A stretch of DNA of 64,000 nucleotides, from NCBI GenBank assembly GCA_034620365.1, contig JAQGEQ010000284.1, positions 186,001 to 250,000 on the forward strand, read 5' to 3'. A program made the translations under genes and the position numbers. Below the pieces are notes generated by a model that searched no databases, had not been told where the DNA came from, and saw only the letters and a list, made by a program, of their open reading frames with translations. Below are positions 23,666 to 41,168 of the stretch, in pieces; position 1 is the first letter of the stretch; each line of letters opens with the position of its first letter. The DNA comes from Pegea sp. RAD2-039. Its lineage: Eukaryota > Chordata > Thaliacea > Salpida > Salpidae.

Positions 23666-25300
23666 ATGAAATCAATTGATACTCATGTTCATATGTTTGC
23701 AATCAATCAATATCCATACAAATGGCCTCGTTCTCAAGAAGAAGCTCCTATTTTTAGAGATTTTCTTCCAGCAGATTATAACAAGGAAAGGTGATTAGTT
23801 AGTCTAACATCTAAATGAACTAATATTGAAAATTTTAAAGACTTCAAACCAACATTCAATTTGCTATCTTGGTTGAAGTTTTTGAAAGTATGAAAGAAAC
23901 AGAATGGTTTTTAGAAATGGAAAGAAAAAACGAATTTTTTAAAGGTTTGAAACTAATAAAAAGTTTGTAAAATTTCACATTCTGATTTAGGTGTTGTGGG
24001 GTATGCCGATTTCACTTCCAAAAACTTTAAAGATGATTTGATCCATTTAAAAAGTCTTGGGCGTTTAGTGGGAGTTCGAAAGATCTTAGACTTTTGTGAG
24101 CAAGATTGGTTGATCAGAGATGACGTCATCAAGTCAATGACTACTTTAGTTGAAGAAAATCTTACTTTTGATCTGTTGGTGAGTTCAGAATTCAGTTGAA
24201 TGAATTGTTAAACATTTTGGTTTCTGGTAGCAACTTTTTGGCTTCTTCATTTTGTGGCAATCAAATTATTTCTTGAAAAATATTCAGTTATTAAAAAGTT
24301 TCAAAAAAGAGTTTGGCAACTCTAATAAAATTAATTTTAGTTTTTAATTAAATATTCAGCATTTAAAAGTAAAAACTTTAAACTTCGAAGAACTTTTAAA
24401 GTTGGAATCGGTTTTTCTGTTGATTTCTATAAATATTTGATAACTAATTTTTAGAAATAAAATGATTTAAAAGTTGTATCTAGAAAAAAAAGTAATTTTA
24501 TTTGAAAACTTAGAAAATAAATTTTTAGTAAACAAAAAAGAAACGAAATTTTTATTCAATGTTTTTTCAGACTTTTGATATTTAAAGCGAGAAAGAATAC
24601 CTCAAACCACCATGAATGACTTAAACTAATTTGAATAGATAAACTTCTTAGTAAAACTCTTTTTATTGTTGATGTATATTTTAAATTTTTCACAAAATAC
24701 TTTAAATTGTTACAAATTTCAAACTGTTGTCATCTATTTTTCAATTATTTACTGATAATTATGACTTTAGAAATTTCTTTTAAAGATTTTGAATTTCAAC
24801 GAAACGTTTTTTTGCAGATAAAGTCAGAAACTCAGTATGATTCGGCAAGAAAGTTTCTGAAACTTATTCCAAGATCTTTAAAGGTTGTTCTAGATCATTT
24901 AGGAAAACCTGATGCCAAAAATGGTGCATCTCAAAAATGGTTCAGTGATATTGAAGAATTTGCATCGTATGAAAATGTTCATTGTAAATTATCAGGTTTA
25001 AAATTTGAACTTTTTGTTTTTTGCGCTTTTCAAACATTTCTATTTTTAGGAATGGTTACTGAGGCTGATTGGTTGTCATGGGAACCAAAAGACTTCAAGC
25101 AACATGTTGATCACGTGATTAGATGCTTTGGTATTGATAGAGTTATGTTCGGGTCTGACTGGCCAGTTTGTAAATTAGCAAGTGCAAATTTGACGCAAGT
25201 TTATAACCTCTTAGATGATTTATTAAAAGATTTGAATGAAAATGATCGCGAAAAAATATTCTTTACTAATGCTGTTAAGTTTTACAGCTTAAGCATTTAA
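23666..25300 (+). CDS. Amidohydrolase-2 family metal-dependent hydrolase
   Basis: Member of the amidohydrolase superfamily (TIM barrel, PF04909-like), relatives of bacterial pyrone-dicarboxylate lactonase and of many uncharacterised animal proteins. Exons 23666-23790, 23841-23944, 23991-24178, 24818-24995 and 25050-25300 give 281 residues with all phases in register, the usual length. The N-terminal metal motif is DTHVHMF (residues 5-11). VVLDHLGKPD supplies the conserved His, and MFGSDWPVCK supplies the Asp of the active site. WPRSQEEAPIFRDFLPADY matches the loop after strand 1. Short introns are 50, 46 and 54 nt; the 54-nt intron (24996-25049) has no stop and keeps the frame, so naive ORFs include it. 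The exact substrate is unknown. One TGACGTCA lies in exon 3, coding for RDDVIKS. Confidence 0.92.
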
Positions 25301-28300
25301 TTAACTTCAAATTTGTTTATTTGTTTAGTGGGTGGTTTTTAAAGGTGTCAAAATTATAAACAAATTATTTTCAACTTTTTACGTAATTTGTAATTAGCCT
25401 CCAGTATTTCTGTCATTTGCAAATTAGAAATGTAAAAATAAAAAATATATTAATTGTTTTTAGGTTTTTATTTTTAATATTTGCCGGAAGGCTTTTTTAG
25501 TTAAGAAATTATCAGAAAAAATTTTTGAGAGAAAATAATTTGACAAAACATTTTGTTCAAAATCAACAATTTAGAAAAAACATTTTAATTAATTGTTTAA
25601 TACTTCAAAGGATAAATCAATAATATAAAAATAATATTAAAGCATAATATTACTAAAAAACTTTTTTAAGATCGTCATATTACCAAAAAAAATTTATTAT
25701 TTAAAATGTTATTTCAATATTTAATATGAAAAAAAAACTTTAAAGAATAATTTATTGATTTAATTTAAAGAGTTTTTTAGTATTTTTTATTTGTTGAATT
25801 CAAATCTGAAGGTTTTCTTATATTTAAATAATTTCTTTAATAAAATTATTTTATCAATAAAAGCTTTTTATAAGAAATAATTTTTTTTCCTTTTTTATTT
25901 TAATTATAAAAGAGAATTACATAAATCATTCATTACGATTTTTGCTTGCTTTTAAACTATTATAACATCAGTAAAACTTTTTTATCTTAAAATCTCTTAC
26001 TTTTATATAACATCTAATTTTAAAAATTCTATTTACTTAATGTTTAATTAATAATGAACTAAAACAAAATGTAAAAACGTTTCATTTCTGCGAAAAAATG
26101 TTAAATCAATTTTGTAGTAATTTTTATAAAGCTACAAACTTTTTAGTTTTTAAAAATATTTGATTGAATGAAATATGATTTAGAGTATGACATTACATAT
26201 GATAAATAATATTTTCCATTGAGTAATTTAAGTTAGATAAGATCAAGTTACTAAAATATTCTGAAATTAAATAAAAAAGAAAACTATTCTATTAAAAACA
26301 TTCCCTTTTTCTATTTATATTTCTTACATATTTAAAGCATTGTTACCAAAACAGTTACGGTTTAAGTTTGTTACAAAGAAACTGACATTTTGGTAACAAA
26401 TAAACTAAAATAACTTTTAAACCTCTAATCATGTGCTTTAGTGAGTCAATTTACTCTTTTTTTAAACACTTTTATCAACTTTTATAAGGAAAATATTTTA
26501 TATATCGTCATCTTTAGATATCATTATAAAATATAAATTTACGTATATCATTTAATTTTGTACCATTTTATTGATTTACTTTACATTTTCTTATTTTAAA
26601 ATATTAAGGAGCAATTGAAGCAACAAATTTAAATTCTTTTTGATAGTCTTTAAGCGAAATATTTACTTAATAAATGAGTTGGAAGACATTTTTGATTGAG
26701 TATATGATGTGATGAGAAAAATAAATCGTGCAACTTAACTAAATAATATTCTTTTTATTTAATATTAAGTTTCAAATGATGAATTACAGGTATCAAAAAG
26801 TAACTAGTTTTATACAAAATATATAAGGACAAATTTAATTTTCTGAATAATAATTTATATACATATATTCCGCCGATAAAGAAAAGATAGGTTAAAAAAA
26901 TGAGAAAGTTCTTTTTTTACTTACACACTATATTCATAAGCCTTTTTTGCAGATAAAAAAAAGTTTTAGAATAGAAGAAAAAAGGCAATTTAGTAGTGGT
27001 AACAATTAGTATAAATGAGTTAGCCAAGAAATAGTTTTTAGATATCGTCTCTTGTTACAGTTCTGCTTTTTTGAAAAAAAAAATATTTCATAATAAACAA
27101 CAAATTTTGTATACAGATTTTTATTCAAATTTTTGTTTAAGTTTTGTTGTTGTTTATCTAAACTATTGTTTTGATTTTTTTGTTTATTTTAATTTAAGGT
27201 AAATGCTTTTTAAGAATAGTAAACAATTTGCTTATTTATCAACAATTTATTTTTTAGGTTTATGCATACATTAATTTTTACATATTTGTGTACAGTTGAT
27301 AGTTGTACTATGACAAATACATTTGTATTAAACAAACAATTAAGATTTGTTTTTAATTAGTTTGTTGTGATATTTTTTCAATTTTTTTTTTCTGATTTCA
27401 TTTTTACAAAAATATTTTTTTAACGAATTATTCATCTTAAACTTGAAACGTCTATTTTAACATTTTAATCATAATATTTTTATGGTGTCAAAAAATATTG
27501 GATAATAAAAAAAATATATATTTTCTTTAAAAATTTTCTAATTTATTGAAGAAAAATATTACTATTTATGTATAATAAACTTAGTTTGGTGAGTATTTGT
27601 TTAATTAAAATATAAATAAAGAAAATTTTTATTTTAATTTGGCAATATTCCATTTAGTAAGTTTTAAAAAGGCTATTAGTAAGACACAATGCTTTTATTA
27701 CTTAATTAATCAGTTATTTTATTCACGTGATCTCTAATGTATCATTATATTTGCTTGACAAAATGTTGTGTTAAAGTTTAAATTTATTTTCTGTTTACTT
27801 TTGGTTAGTTTTCTAATAATTAATAAGTAATTATGAGTAAGTAAATATTATTTTTTGATATTTAATAGATTTCAAATCCTTGGTAAAAATTATTGATAGT
27901 TCTTTAAGTCTTCTAATATTTATTATGAACAGAAGTTATAAAATTATTTACTAATATTAAAAATTATTACAAGATTATTATCTTATTTTTATTATTTTGC
28001 AATATTCAACTTTGTTAAACATATTTCATCAGTTACATTCTAAATTACATACAGTTTTAGTCATAATTATGTAACAAACTTTTCCCTATTTAATCACTTT
28101 AATAATATGAATAATTTATAAAAGCAATTTTATTTTAAACATTTTGATTTCACGGTTTTTATAATGTTTAAAATGGATTATCAAAATATTCGTCATCAAA
28201 TTTTTAAAATGAATTTTATTCTTACAAATTGATTTATTTTTTCATTTTATAGTTTAATTATTTGTAAATATTTTGTAGAGAATTTGAATTTCAATAATCT

Positions 28301-28370
28301 GTTCTTGATATAATTTAAAATTTCTTTTTATAGCTTTTATGATAAACAGATTTTGAATGATTTTTTTATT
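25301..28370. other. AT-rich intergenic sequence
   Basis: About 3 kb with no coding exon, RNA gene or tandem array that I can support. The right end is the PKC 5' flank. Confidence 0.5.
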
Positions 28371-32393
<4,023 letters not shown>

Positions 32394-35300
32394 AGGACCC
32401 CATTCCGAGCCCTATTTTGTTTTTTAACTGAAAAGAAATCGTTTTTTGCCTTTTTTTTTGTTTTTGGAATTTTTCTTTTGCAATGAATTTCTGGGTTTTT
32501 TTCATATTTTTTTTCAACTTGTAAATTTTTCAGCATTTTATCAAGATTCAGAATTTTTAATCAAAAAATATTTTTAATCATCTTTTGAAATCATCAAATT
32601 TATTTGGAAATTATTTTTATCATTCGTAAACTTTGTAGAGTTTTTCAATAAATATTTCAAAATGAAGACTTATTTTTATAAAAGATAAGAAGTTTTACTA
32701 AAATCCAAATATTTAATTTGCACCAAATTTCAATTTTTAGTTAATAATTAATGATGTGATGAATATATCTTAAGAAAAATATAAAATTTAAACTTTAATT
32801 AAATAAAATGTTTTTATTAGAAAGCTTTTAATTTCCTATTTAGCTTTTAGTACCTTTAAAACGTTTTTTTTTTGGATTATAAATGTAAACATTTGAATCA
32901 AATTTTGACATTAAGTTCCTTTTTAAGCATTAATTAATTGATTTTCTAAAACAGCAACAAATTTTGTTTCTTAAAACATTTTTTCGATTATTTCAAGTCT
33001 TAAAAACTATCTTTTAAAAATACTTGCTCACTATATTTGAAATTTTAAAAAAAATTGTATTTTTACCCAATTTTCTATTTTAAATAATTTTCTAAAAAGT
33101 TAAACTAATATTTTAAAAATATTTTCTAAAAATAATATTTGAAACAAAAGACTTCAAACAAAGAAGAAAGAAATTAGTTCAATAATAGATATTTTATTAA
33201 ATTCATTTTTTAATACTCAACTATAATAATAAAAATGTATTTATTCTAAAAAATTATGAATAAAAATATAAAATCCAAAATGTAACAAAAAGAGGTTTTG
33301 AAAATTTCTATCAGTTTATAAAAACAATAAAACAACCAGTTATTAGATTGACTTTGAGAATACTGGCAGATTGCAGAAAGAGAAAATCAATAAAAGCTCC
33401 TATAAAAGTTTCTCAAATTTATTTTATGCTTTCACCATCTTTTTAAGTTAAAAAAAAAGATTAATTAAAAAATTAGTTTTAAAGAATTTTAAAATACTTT
33501 ATTTGATAAATTGTTCTTAAATTTCTTATTTAAAATATGAATAAGATATATGAATTTTTTATTTGAGTCCAATGTAAAAATCCTATTGTTATAAATAATT
33601 AAAAGGAAACAGAATTAAGCTTTAAACTTACGAAACATTTTACAATTAAAAAAAATTTTTATTAAATGTTGTAACTCTATCTTTGAGGTTAAAAAAATTC
33701 CGTTTTTTATCTTTAAAAATATCATTTTTTTGTTTTTTAGGATTTTAATTAAATAATTCATTCTAAGACTTTATATTCTGAGCTTTATAAATATTTTACT
33801 TATTTGTTCTTTAATCAAATCCCTAAATAATTAAAAAAAGTTTTTAAAGAATTCAAAAATAAATTAATCATATTTGAAATAGATTGAGAGTTCTATATTT
33901 CATATTATTAGATTAAATATCTACATTTAGTGAGAAAAATTTGTTGAAAAACATTCTGAATAAAATATTCACATATTTTTCATTCATTGATTAGTTAGAA
34001 GAGTTAAAAAAAAGGAAACTTTGAAGAAAATTTTTGAATAAAAATATAAGCCGCAAAATTGAATATTTTGGTATCTTTAAAATTAGATAGTTAAATCAGA
34101 AAATTGATCAAAATATAAAAAGAAATATTTTATTTTTACTTGCTGTCAAAAGTTTTGAAATAAAATATATCACATTTGAGAAGTAAACAGCTGATATTTT
34201 GATAAAAACATTCTAATCTTGTTTAAAGTCAATAAGATATGTAAAATATTTATTTTATTTCTCGTGACAATATTGATTTATTATCAGAAACGAGAAAAAA
34301 GTCAAAATTGTTTAAATAAAAGTAAAACTTTTCAAGCTATCATTGAATTGTCTACATAAATATTTTTAGGAATTAAAAATTAAGGTTTGATCTTAAAAAT
34401 AAAACTTTTAAAAACACAATAAAGTAATAACTTTTTTATAGTAATATTTTTTAGTTATTTAGTCTGATAAAAATTATTTATGTTGTTAATTTACTTTTTT
34501 ATAAATTTGACTTTTTTTAGTTATCAACTAATAAACCTTTCAGAGAACTCGAAAGACAAAAAATATATTTTTTTAATAATGATTTTTGTGAGATAAAAAA
34601 ACAAAACTAATAATTGTTTAACAAAAATCTTTTTTGTTTTAGTTCACTACAAATTGAAAAATAGAAATCAAAAAATAATTTGTTTGATAAAATAACTTTT
34701 ATGGTTTAATAATAAAATTTAAATTTGGATTATTAACTTTAAATTAACTCCTATTTTTCATCATTATGTAAATAAGATTTTCTTTTTTATATTTGAACTG
34801 TTTAGATCACAATTAATTTTTTGAATCAATAATTCCTTGGAACATTTTAATAAAAAATAAAATAGAGATTTATAAATATCATTCGTAATTAACCCATAAA
34901 TTCTCTATCGATATTCTACTAAAATTATGTAATGTTAAAAAATAGAAGTTTATATTTGAAACATTTAATATCTAAATTCATTTTTAGTGATTATAAAAGA
35001 AAATTTTGCAAAACTTTGGACAAGAAATAAAGTATTTTTAAACAAAGATCTTTTCGTTAATACTTAAAAGATATTTACAGTTTATTGAAAGCTTAAGATG
35101 TAAAACATTTTGAACCATATAAATATATACACTTCAAATTTTATAGAACTTATATGCAAAATATGACAACTTATAAGGAATAATTTTAAGGAAATTTTGA
35201 TATTTTTTTCGTGAAAAATGCCTGCTTACAAAAAGAATGAATTATTGATTAATCAGTTGAAAGATTTTTTCAAAAAAGAAAAATTGGCCTTTTTTCAAAT

Positions 35301-36229
35301 GATTCTATCTAAAAATTTCATTAAATTTTAATCCATGAAAACTTGATATTATCTATTAGACATTTTGATTAAAATATTTTGCTTTACAATAATTAATTTT
35401 TTGCCTTTAGATTAGTTTTTAAGATTTTCTACTTATATCAACATTTTTAGATAAAAACACAAAATAAAATGTTTTAAGTAGATTTAACTTTTACGTAATA
35501 TAAGATTTTTTTTATCTTTTTTAATCAGTAAAATAAAAACTATTTCAAATATAACTTTTTATTTTATAATTAAAATTTTCAAACACGTTTAAGATGCTTA
35601 AAAAAACTTTACTGCACATACAAATTTTGTACAAAAAAAACAGTTTTTCTTTAAAATTTAATTTATAAGTTATTTTATGTCTCTTTCAAATGTCAATCAA
35701 AAATTTTGGATGTTTATACTTGAGATCTAAAAAAGGTTTCTTCTTAAATTGAAAATTTTGAAGTTTTTTGCTAAAAACCTCAACAAATTTTCACTTATGT
35801 TGTAAAGTTTTCTTTTACAAAAATCTTTACTTAAACTAACTTGGAGCAATAATCTATCTGTAATAACTTTTTTATTTAATTACTTTCAAAAGCTGACAGA
35901 AATCGACAGATAATCAGGATATGAAGACGATGAAATTAAAGTTTTCTTCTCTTTTGGCACTAAATATTGTAACTAAATAAGTTTCTTGGAACATTTCCAG
36001 GGTTTGATAACTGCAGTCTCAAGGTGACAGCTGAATATTTATCTCGCGTATAAGCTATCAAAAGTTTATACGAATCGTTTATAAAGTATTCTTCATTTCT
36101 CCACATCTGCTCACAAAAGACGTCACAGAAGACTTTCCTGTGACTTGAGAATTTCCAAAAAGTTTCTAAAAATTTTTCTAAAAAGAAGAAATCTATAGAC
36201 TCTTTATTCGGAAAATCTTTATTTCTACA
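32394..36229. other. AT-rich intergenic sequence
   Basis: About 3.8 kb of very AT-rich DNA without coding signal. Part of its start is the PKC 3'UTR. Confidence 0.5.
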
Positions 36230-37095
36230 GCCAGATGAGAATTATTTCTTTTCTTCAAACTACCAACGAGGGTAGATCTTCATCTTTGAAAAACTCATCT
36301 TTAATCTCATTGATTTGATCTCATCTGGAAATCATCTTTGAAGAAGATCTGTTTTTGATGAGAATTCTACGATTTTGGGTTATTCTCCATTCTGAAGACC
36401 CAACAAAGTCATCAATTACTTTGTAAGCTTAAATTTGATGCGGTAGAATGCTTCGGTAGCAGCATTGCTGGAAGTTGCGCTCAGAAGTTGTATCTTGAAG
36501 TCACAAGAAGTCACGATTAAATCCTCTTATTTAGATTCGTAGAGAAGCTTGGTAAAAACAATCGCTCTTTACAAGTTGATCCTTGTCTCGATCAAGTAAA
36601 GGTTCTGTTCGCTCTTACTAATCTGTTGTCTATCGATGTTTATGTGACATTAAGGTGACAAATATTTTGAGTGCTGAACGGACTTGAGTCTCTCGCTGTT
36701 GATGAAACGCTTTTACAAGTTTTGGATAATCTGAGTTCTTTGTTTCTTCATACTCGAGAATATTTATTTATTTTCCTTAATATGGAATATTAAGATCATC
36801 TAGATGGAACGTTTTGTAGACATAACGAACTAATGTGCCAGCAACTGAAGAAAAAGTGCTCGATGTTAAAATGATTAAAATGAAACAAATCAAGTTCTGA
36901 TGCAAAAGCAAAAATCAAAAGGCAACAAAACCCAAAACAACTTTGGACGTAGGTGGTAACAAATGGTCACGAGCTCCTTGGCTGATAACCACAACTGTTT
37001 GTAGATGAGGTCGAAGTAGCTTATAAACTGGATGACATCTCGGAAGACAACAAAACAAGGAGATACAAAAAGGCTCCATGACGTTATGAGTATAC
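36230..37095 (+). pseudogene. Possible decayed or unrecognised gene in a GC-richer patch
   Basis: This patch is clearly less AT-rich than the kilobases on either side and has short open stretches that look coding: MRILRFWVILHSEDP (from 36358), FVEKLGKNNRSLQVDP followed by KVLFALTNLLSIDVYV (about 36540-36656), and VLNGLESLAVDETLL (about 36672-36716). The leucine-rich helical pattern of the last two recalls armadillo-type repeats. The pieces are in different frames, and the only joins I can draw need introns of 34-48 nt, some shorter than any certain intron here. Either a decayed gene or a real gene I cannot assemble. Confidence 0.3.
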
Positions 37096-40040
37096 AAGAA
37101 ATGACTAATCCACTAAAAATAAAGATGTCAGAATCATGTACAAGTTACATAAAATATAAAATTTGAATTACCTCGTGGTAGTTAGAAACACAACATCTGT
37201 AATAAATTTTAGCAAGTAACCTATTCTTAATATTCATCTACCTATTTTACTTTTTAATATTCCTGGAATGCATCCGTTAATGACGTTTTAAAAATCTCGT
37301 TATAAAAACTATTAATTTTTAGAGCTTGTTTTTATGAATTACAATTTCAACTGCTTAACAATTATTACTTAGTAAGTACTTAATGTAAACAATTTTGTTG
37401 TTGTTGTTGTTGAGAGAAATAGTAAACTTTCGACTTCTACTTTTTGATAATTGTTTTTTAGTTGATAATAAAATTATATATATATAGTAATGTAAATAAT
37501 ATAACATATATTCAGTTATATAATAAAATAATTTAAGTATATAATACTGTATACAATTATTAAATTATACAAATTCATTAAATTCAATTGTTTAAAGTAA
37601 CCTAAAAACTAACTTTGACGAATTTCTCGAAAAAGATTATTTTAAATTATTTCCTAATTCAAAATAATTTTGAAGTGCTTTTATCATTTATTTATTTAAT
37701 TTAGTTCCTTTTTGCATTCATTCCAATTTGAATCTTTGACCATTTTCGAACACCGAACAGAGGGTTTTTTGACTCAAATTGGCTCAAATTTTTACGGGTG
37801 ACAGAACCAAAACGCCGGTATATAAAATAATCAGAATATTTAATATTTAAATGATTATTAAAATTAATTAATTAATTTACTTATTAATAGAGAATAGTTT
37901 AAGCAATTATAAAAATTGAAAGAATACCAAGCATAAGGAAAATTTTATTTTTAAAAATAATTGTTGATGACTTACATTTTTTTAACCTTTTATAATGGAA
38001 ACAGTTTTGATTTATCAGAGTTTAATATTTTTTTTTGTCTAAAGTAAACAACCTTTGGTCACTATTTATAAAATTAATAATTCAAAGCCTAAATGAGCTC
38101 AATGATTTTTGTTGATAAATCCTCTAATAATATTCAATCGATAAACGGCTTTGAATTGAAACATTCCAGTAAGGCCTAAGGCAAGCTTTGATTTAAACTT
38201 AAAAAAGTAAAAAATTGGTTAATTCTTAATCTTTACTGAAGTTTTTTTTGTTAGTCGATAGACAAAGTTTATACTGTCTTGAAATAACTTATAGCTTTTC
38301 ATATCTTTAGTAATTACTAGTTATGCATATCTATTAAAGTTTACTATTTCGTAAATTTATACATCAATTATCTAATTTTGAAGTTTTTGTTCAAATTAAA
38401 CCATTTAGCTTAATACAGACAAAACTCTAATTAATTAAGAAAACAATCTAGCTAACTTAAATTTTTTATATATTAAAATTGTAAATTTTTTTATATTTGA
38501 TTTTAACAATAATTTAAATGTAATAAATATAATAAATTGCTTCTTAAAATGTTACATTTAAAAAAAGGGAAGTTTGGGCCTTTAGTAATGTAGCTAGCAT
38601 TTACATTAACTACTATTATTAACAAAACACGCTAAACTTTTTTAAATCTATTACTCTTGTTAATTAATATTTAAGCTAATAAATTATTTTGTTTCTATGA
38701 TTGTATTTTTAATTGAAATTTTCATATTTGTTTCTTTCTATAATACTTCCTTAAAAATCTTTTGTTTATTCGTGAATAAAATTTGTTGAACCAATTCTTA
38801 TTAAGTTTAAAATCTGTTTGTATTATTTAGTATTTATTATTGTTATCTAATTATTGATATTATCATTTTTGTGTCAGTTTATAAAGTTGAATATTTCTTA
38901 TGACTAATTATTATTGGTGTAAACAGCACTTATTTACTTTATTCTGCCTAAGATAAAAATCTTTATGTTTTGCTAATTCAAGCAACTTTAGACAATTTTT
39001 GTTTTTTTTTAATTTTACTAAACTGTTCTTTTTGCTATTTTTAAAGTTCTTATCAACTTATTAAAAAAATATTTTAAAGAAAGTTTTTTTATTTAAAAAA
39101 ACTATTTTGCTTTTAATTCAGTTTTTCCTAATAAATAAAGAAACTTTTCAGCTTTTGTTTGATATTTTTATTATTATATTTTGTATATTTATATTTATAA
39201 AATACTTATATTAGATAAAATTCCAAATTAAATAAATTGAAATTATGAAGCTTATCTATAATAAATCCTTTTATTATGAAATATAATTGTTGATAACATC
39301 TTTATGATTATTTATCTAGATAAATTGTATTTAGATAAGTTATAAAATTAAAATGATAAACAATTAGATAAATATTATTTATAATTATGAATATTTTTTT
39401 ATGGATTCTTAATGTGACTAAAATAAACGTATCTTTAACGTTCGACTTTTCATTATTTATATAAGTTTAATTATCATGAAGTTATATATTTTAAATATAA
39501 ATTTCTGAGGATTATTTTGGTTATTTATTTAACAAACAATTAGCATAAAAGACAATTTAAAAAACCGTTTTGAAATATTTATATGAAAAAGCAAATAAAC
39601 AAATAGAAATTTAAAGTTCCAAATTTTTACAGTTTTTCTTTTAATTATTTATTTACTTTTTCATAAAAATATTTCCAAAGTTTTTTCAAATTTATTTTAT
39701 AAATTTATCATAAAATTATTTATCAAGTTAACATTTTTAGGTTAACTTTTAAGATTTATAAACTTAATTTATTTTACAGTTTGAGTAAAAATCTTTTATT
39801 TGTCTATTATACTTTTATTTTAAACTAAATTTTTGTTTAATTATGTTTCAGTAGAAGAAGGATTTAACAAATTTCAAATAATTTAAATGATACTTTAGAT
39901 AAGTTTTTTGATGTAAAATTTATATCTAAATTTTAAAATTATTTTTCTATAAGTTTAAAAATCTTTTTCTTTCAAATTAAAATTTTCTTTTTCCCAAATT
40001 ATTTGATTAAATCTTTGTCACTTAAAAAATAATTTAAGCT
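37096..40040. other. AT-rich intergenic sequence with (TTG)n
   Basis: No coding signal. A (TTG)n microsatellite lies near 37396-37413 and a short (AT)n run near 37475-37487. Confidence 0.5.
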
Positions 40041-40047
40041 TATCTTA

Positions 40048-41092
40048 TGACGTCATCACTGTTATGACGTCATCACCTATATCTTTCATTTCCTGTTAAT
40101 ATTAAAGCTATAAATGGAAGTAAATATCAACTTGACAAATTCAAACCTTTAAGCTTGATTCAAGTTAAATAAAAACTTTCAAATTTGAATTCTGTGAAAT
40201 TTTGAAAATATAAAATTCCGTTTTTAGTTTTAAATAAATGACGTCATCAACTTAAGTTGTCATTAAGTAAAAATTTCATCGAAAAAAAAATAGTCTAACA
40301 ATATTTGATGACGTCATCAACTTGCTCATTTAACGGTATTGCTTTTACCGGAAGCGAGATGACGTAATTACCGGTTTGTAGACAGCAACTTCCTTAACGG
40401 ATGTGACGTCACTCTCAAAAATATTTCATCGACTAATATTTGTTGATTTTATGATGACGTCATTTTGTCAGTTGCTGATGACGTCACTGAAAAACTTGTT
40501 TTTTTTTTTATTTGTTGAACAATTTTATGAAATATATTTCTGATGACGTCATATGCTTGGTCACTAAAGCTAGAATTAAAAGATAATAAAATGTTTCTAC
40601 TTGATGACGTCATTAGAGCTAAAGGTAATGATAATTACATCCGATTTATATTAGGGGATTTTTTTGTTACTGATGACGTCATCAGAACAAAGCCTTTTCA
40701 AATTTTTGAGTTTTTCTTCTAGTTTTCAATTTATCTTTTAAGTTTGCGGTGACGTCATTCAGTTACAATTGCCATGGCAACTGATTTATTTTCTGCGTCA
40801 CTTAAAAAGCGATTCGGTAAAAAAAGTTTTTTCTTGTTACGTCATGATATCTTGCGTGACGTCATCAGAACTTTTTTTTATCAAGTTTATTGTTTGTAAT
40901 TATTTGATGATATCATTGAGATTATTAATTTATATTTTTCAATAATATTATCATAGCGCTTATTATATGACGTCATCACCTGTTGATGAAATTCAACAAA
41001 TTTGTTTGGTTTCGGGGATTCACCAAAACTGAAATTTTTTTCGAAAATTTTTCTTTTAATTTAATTTTATTAAAAATAAATTAGTGACGTCA
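40048..41092. promoter_or_regulatory. Cluster of 14 TGACGTCA palindromes upstream of PTEN
   Basis: Exact TGACGTCA begins at 40048, 40065, 40239, 40309, 40404, 40455, 40479, 40544, 40605, 40674, 40750, 40857, 40978 and 41085. Several extend to longer perfect palindromes: TTGATGACGTCATCAA at 40305 and CTGATGACGTCATCAG at 40670. Near-matches (TGACGTAA at 40364, TTACGTCA near 40838, TGATATCA near 40908) lie between them. The spacing is irregular (17-174 bp) and the sequence between sites is unrelated, so this is not a tandem repeat. The cluster ends 77 bp before the PTEN ATG. TGACGTCA is the classical CREB/ATF site; a regulatory role is inference. Confidence 0.6.
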
Positions 41093-41168
41093 TTGAACAT
41101 AAAAAAAATATTTTTTCAGCTTTTAAATATTTCAAATATAAAATGGTTTCAACAAAAATCTAGAAATT

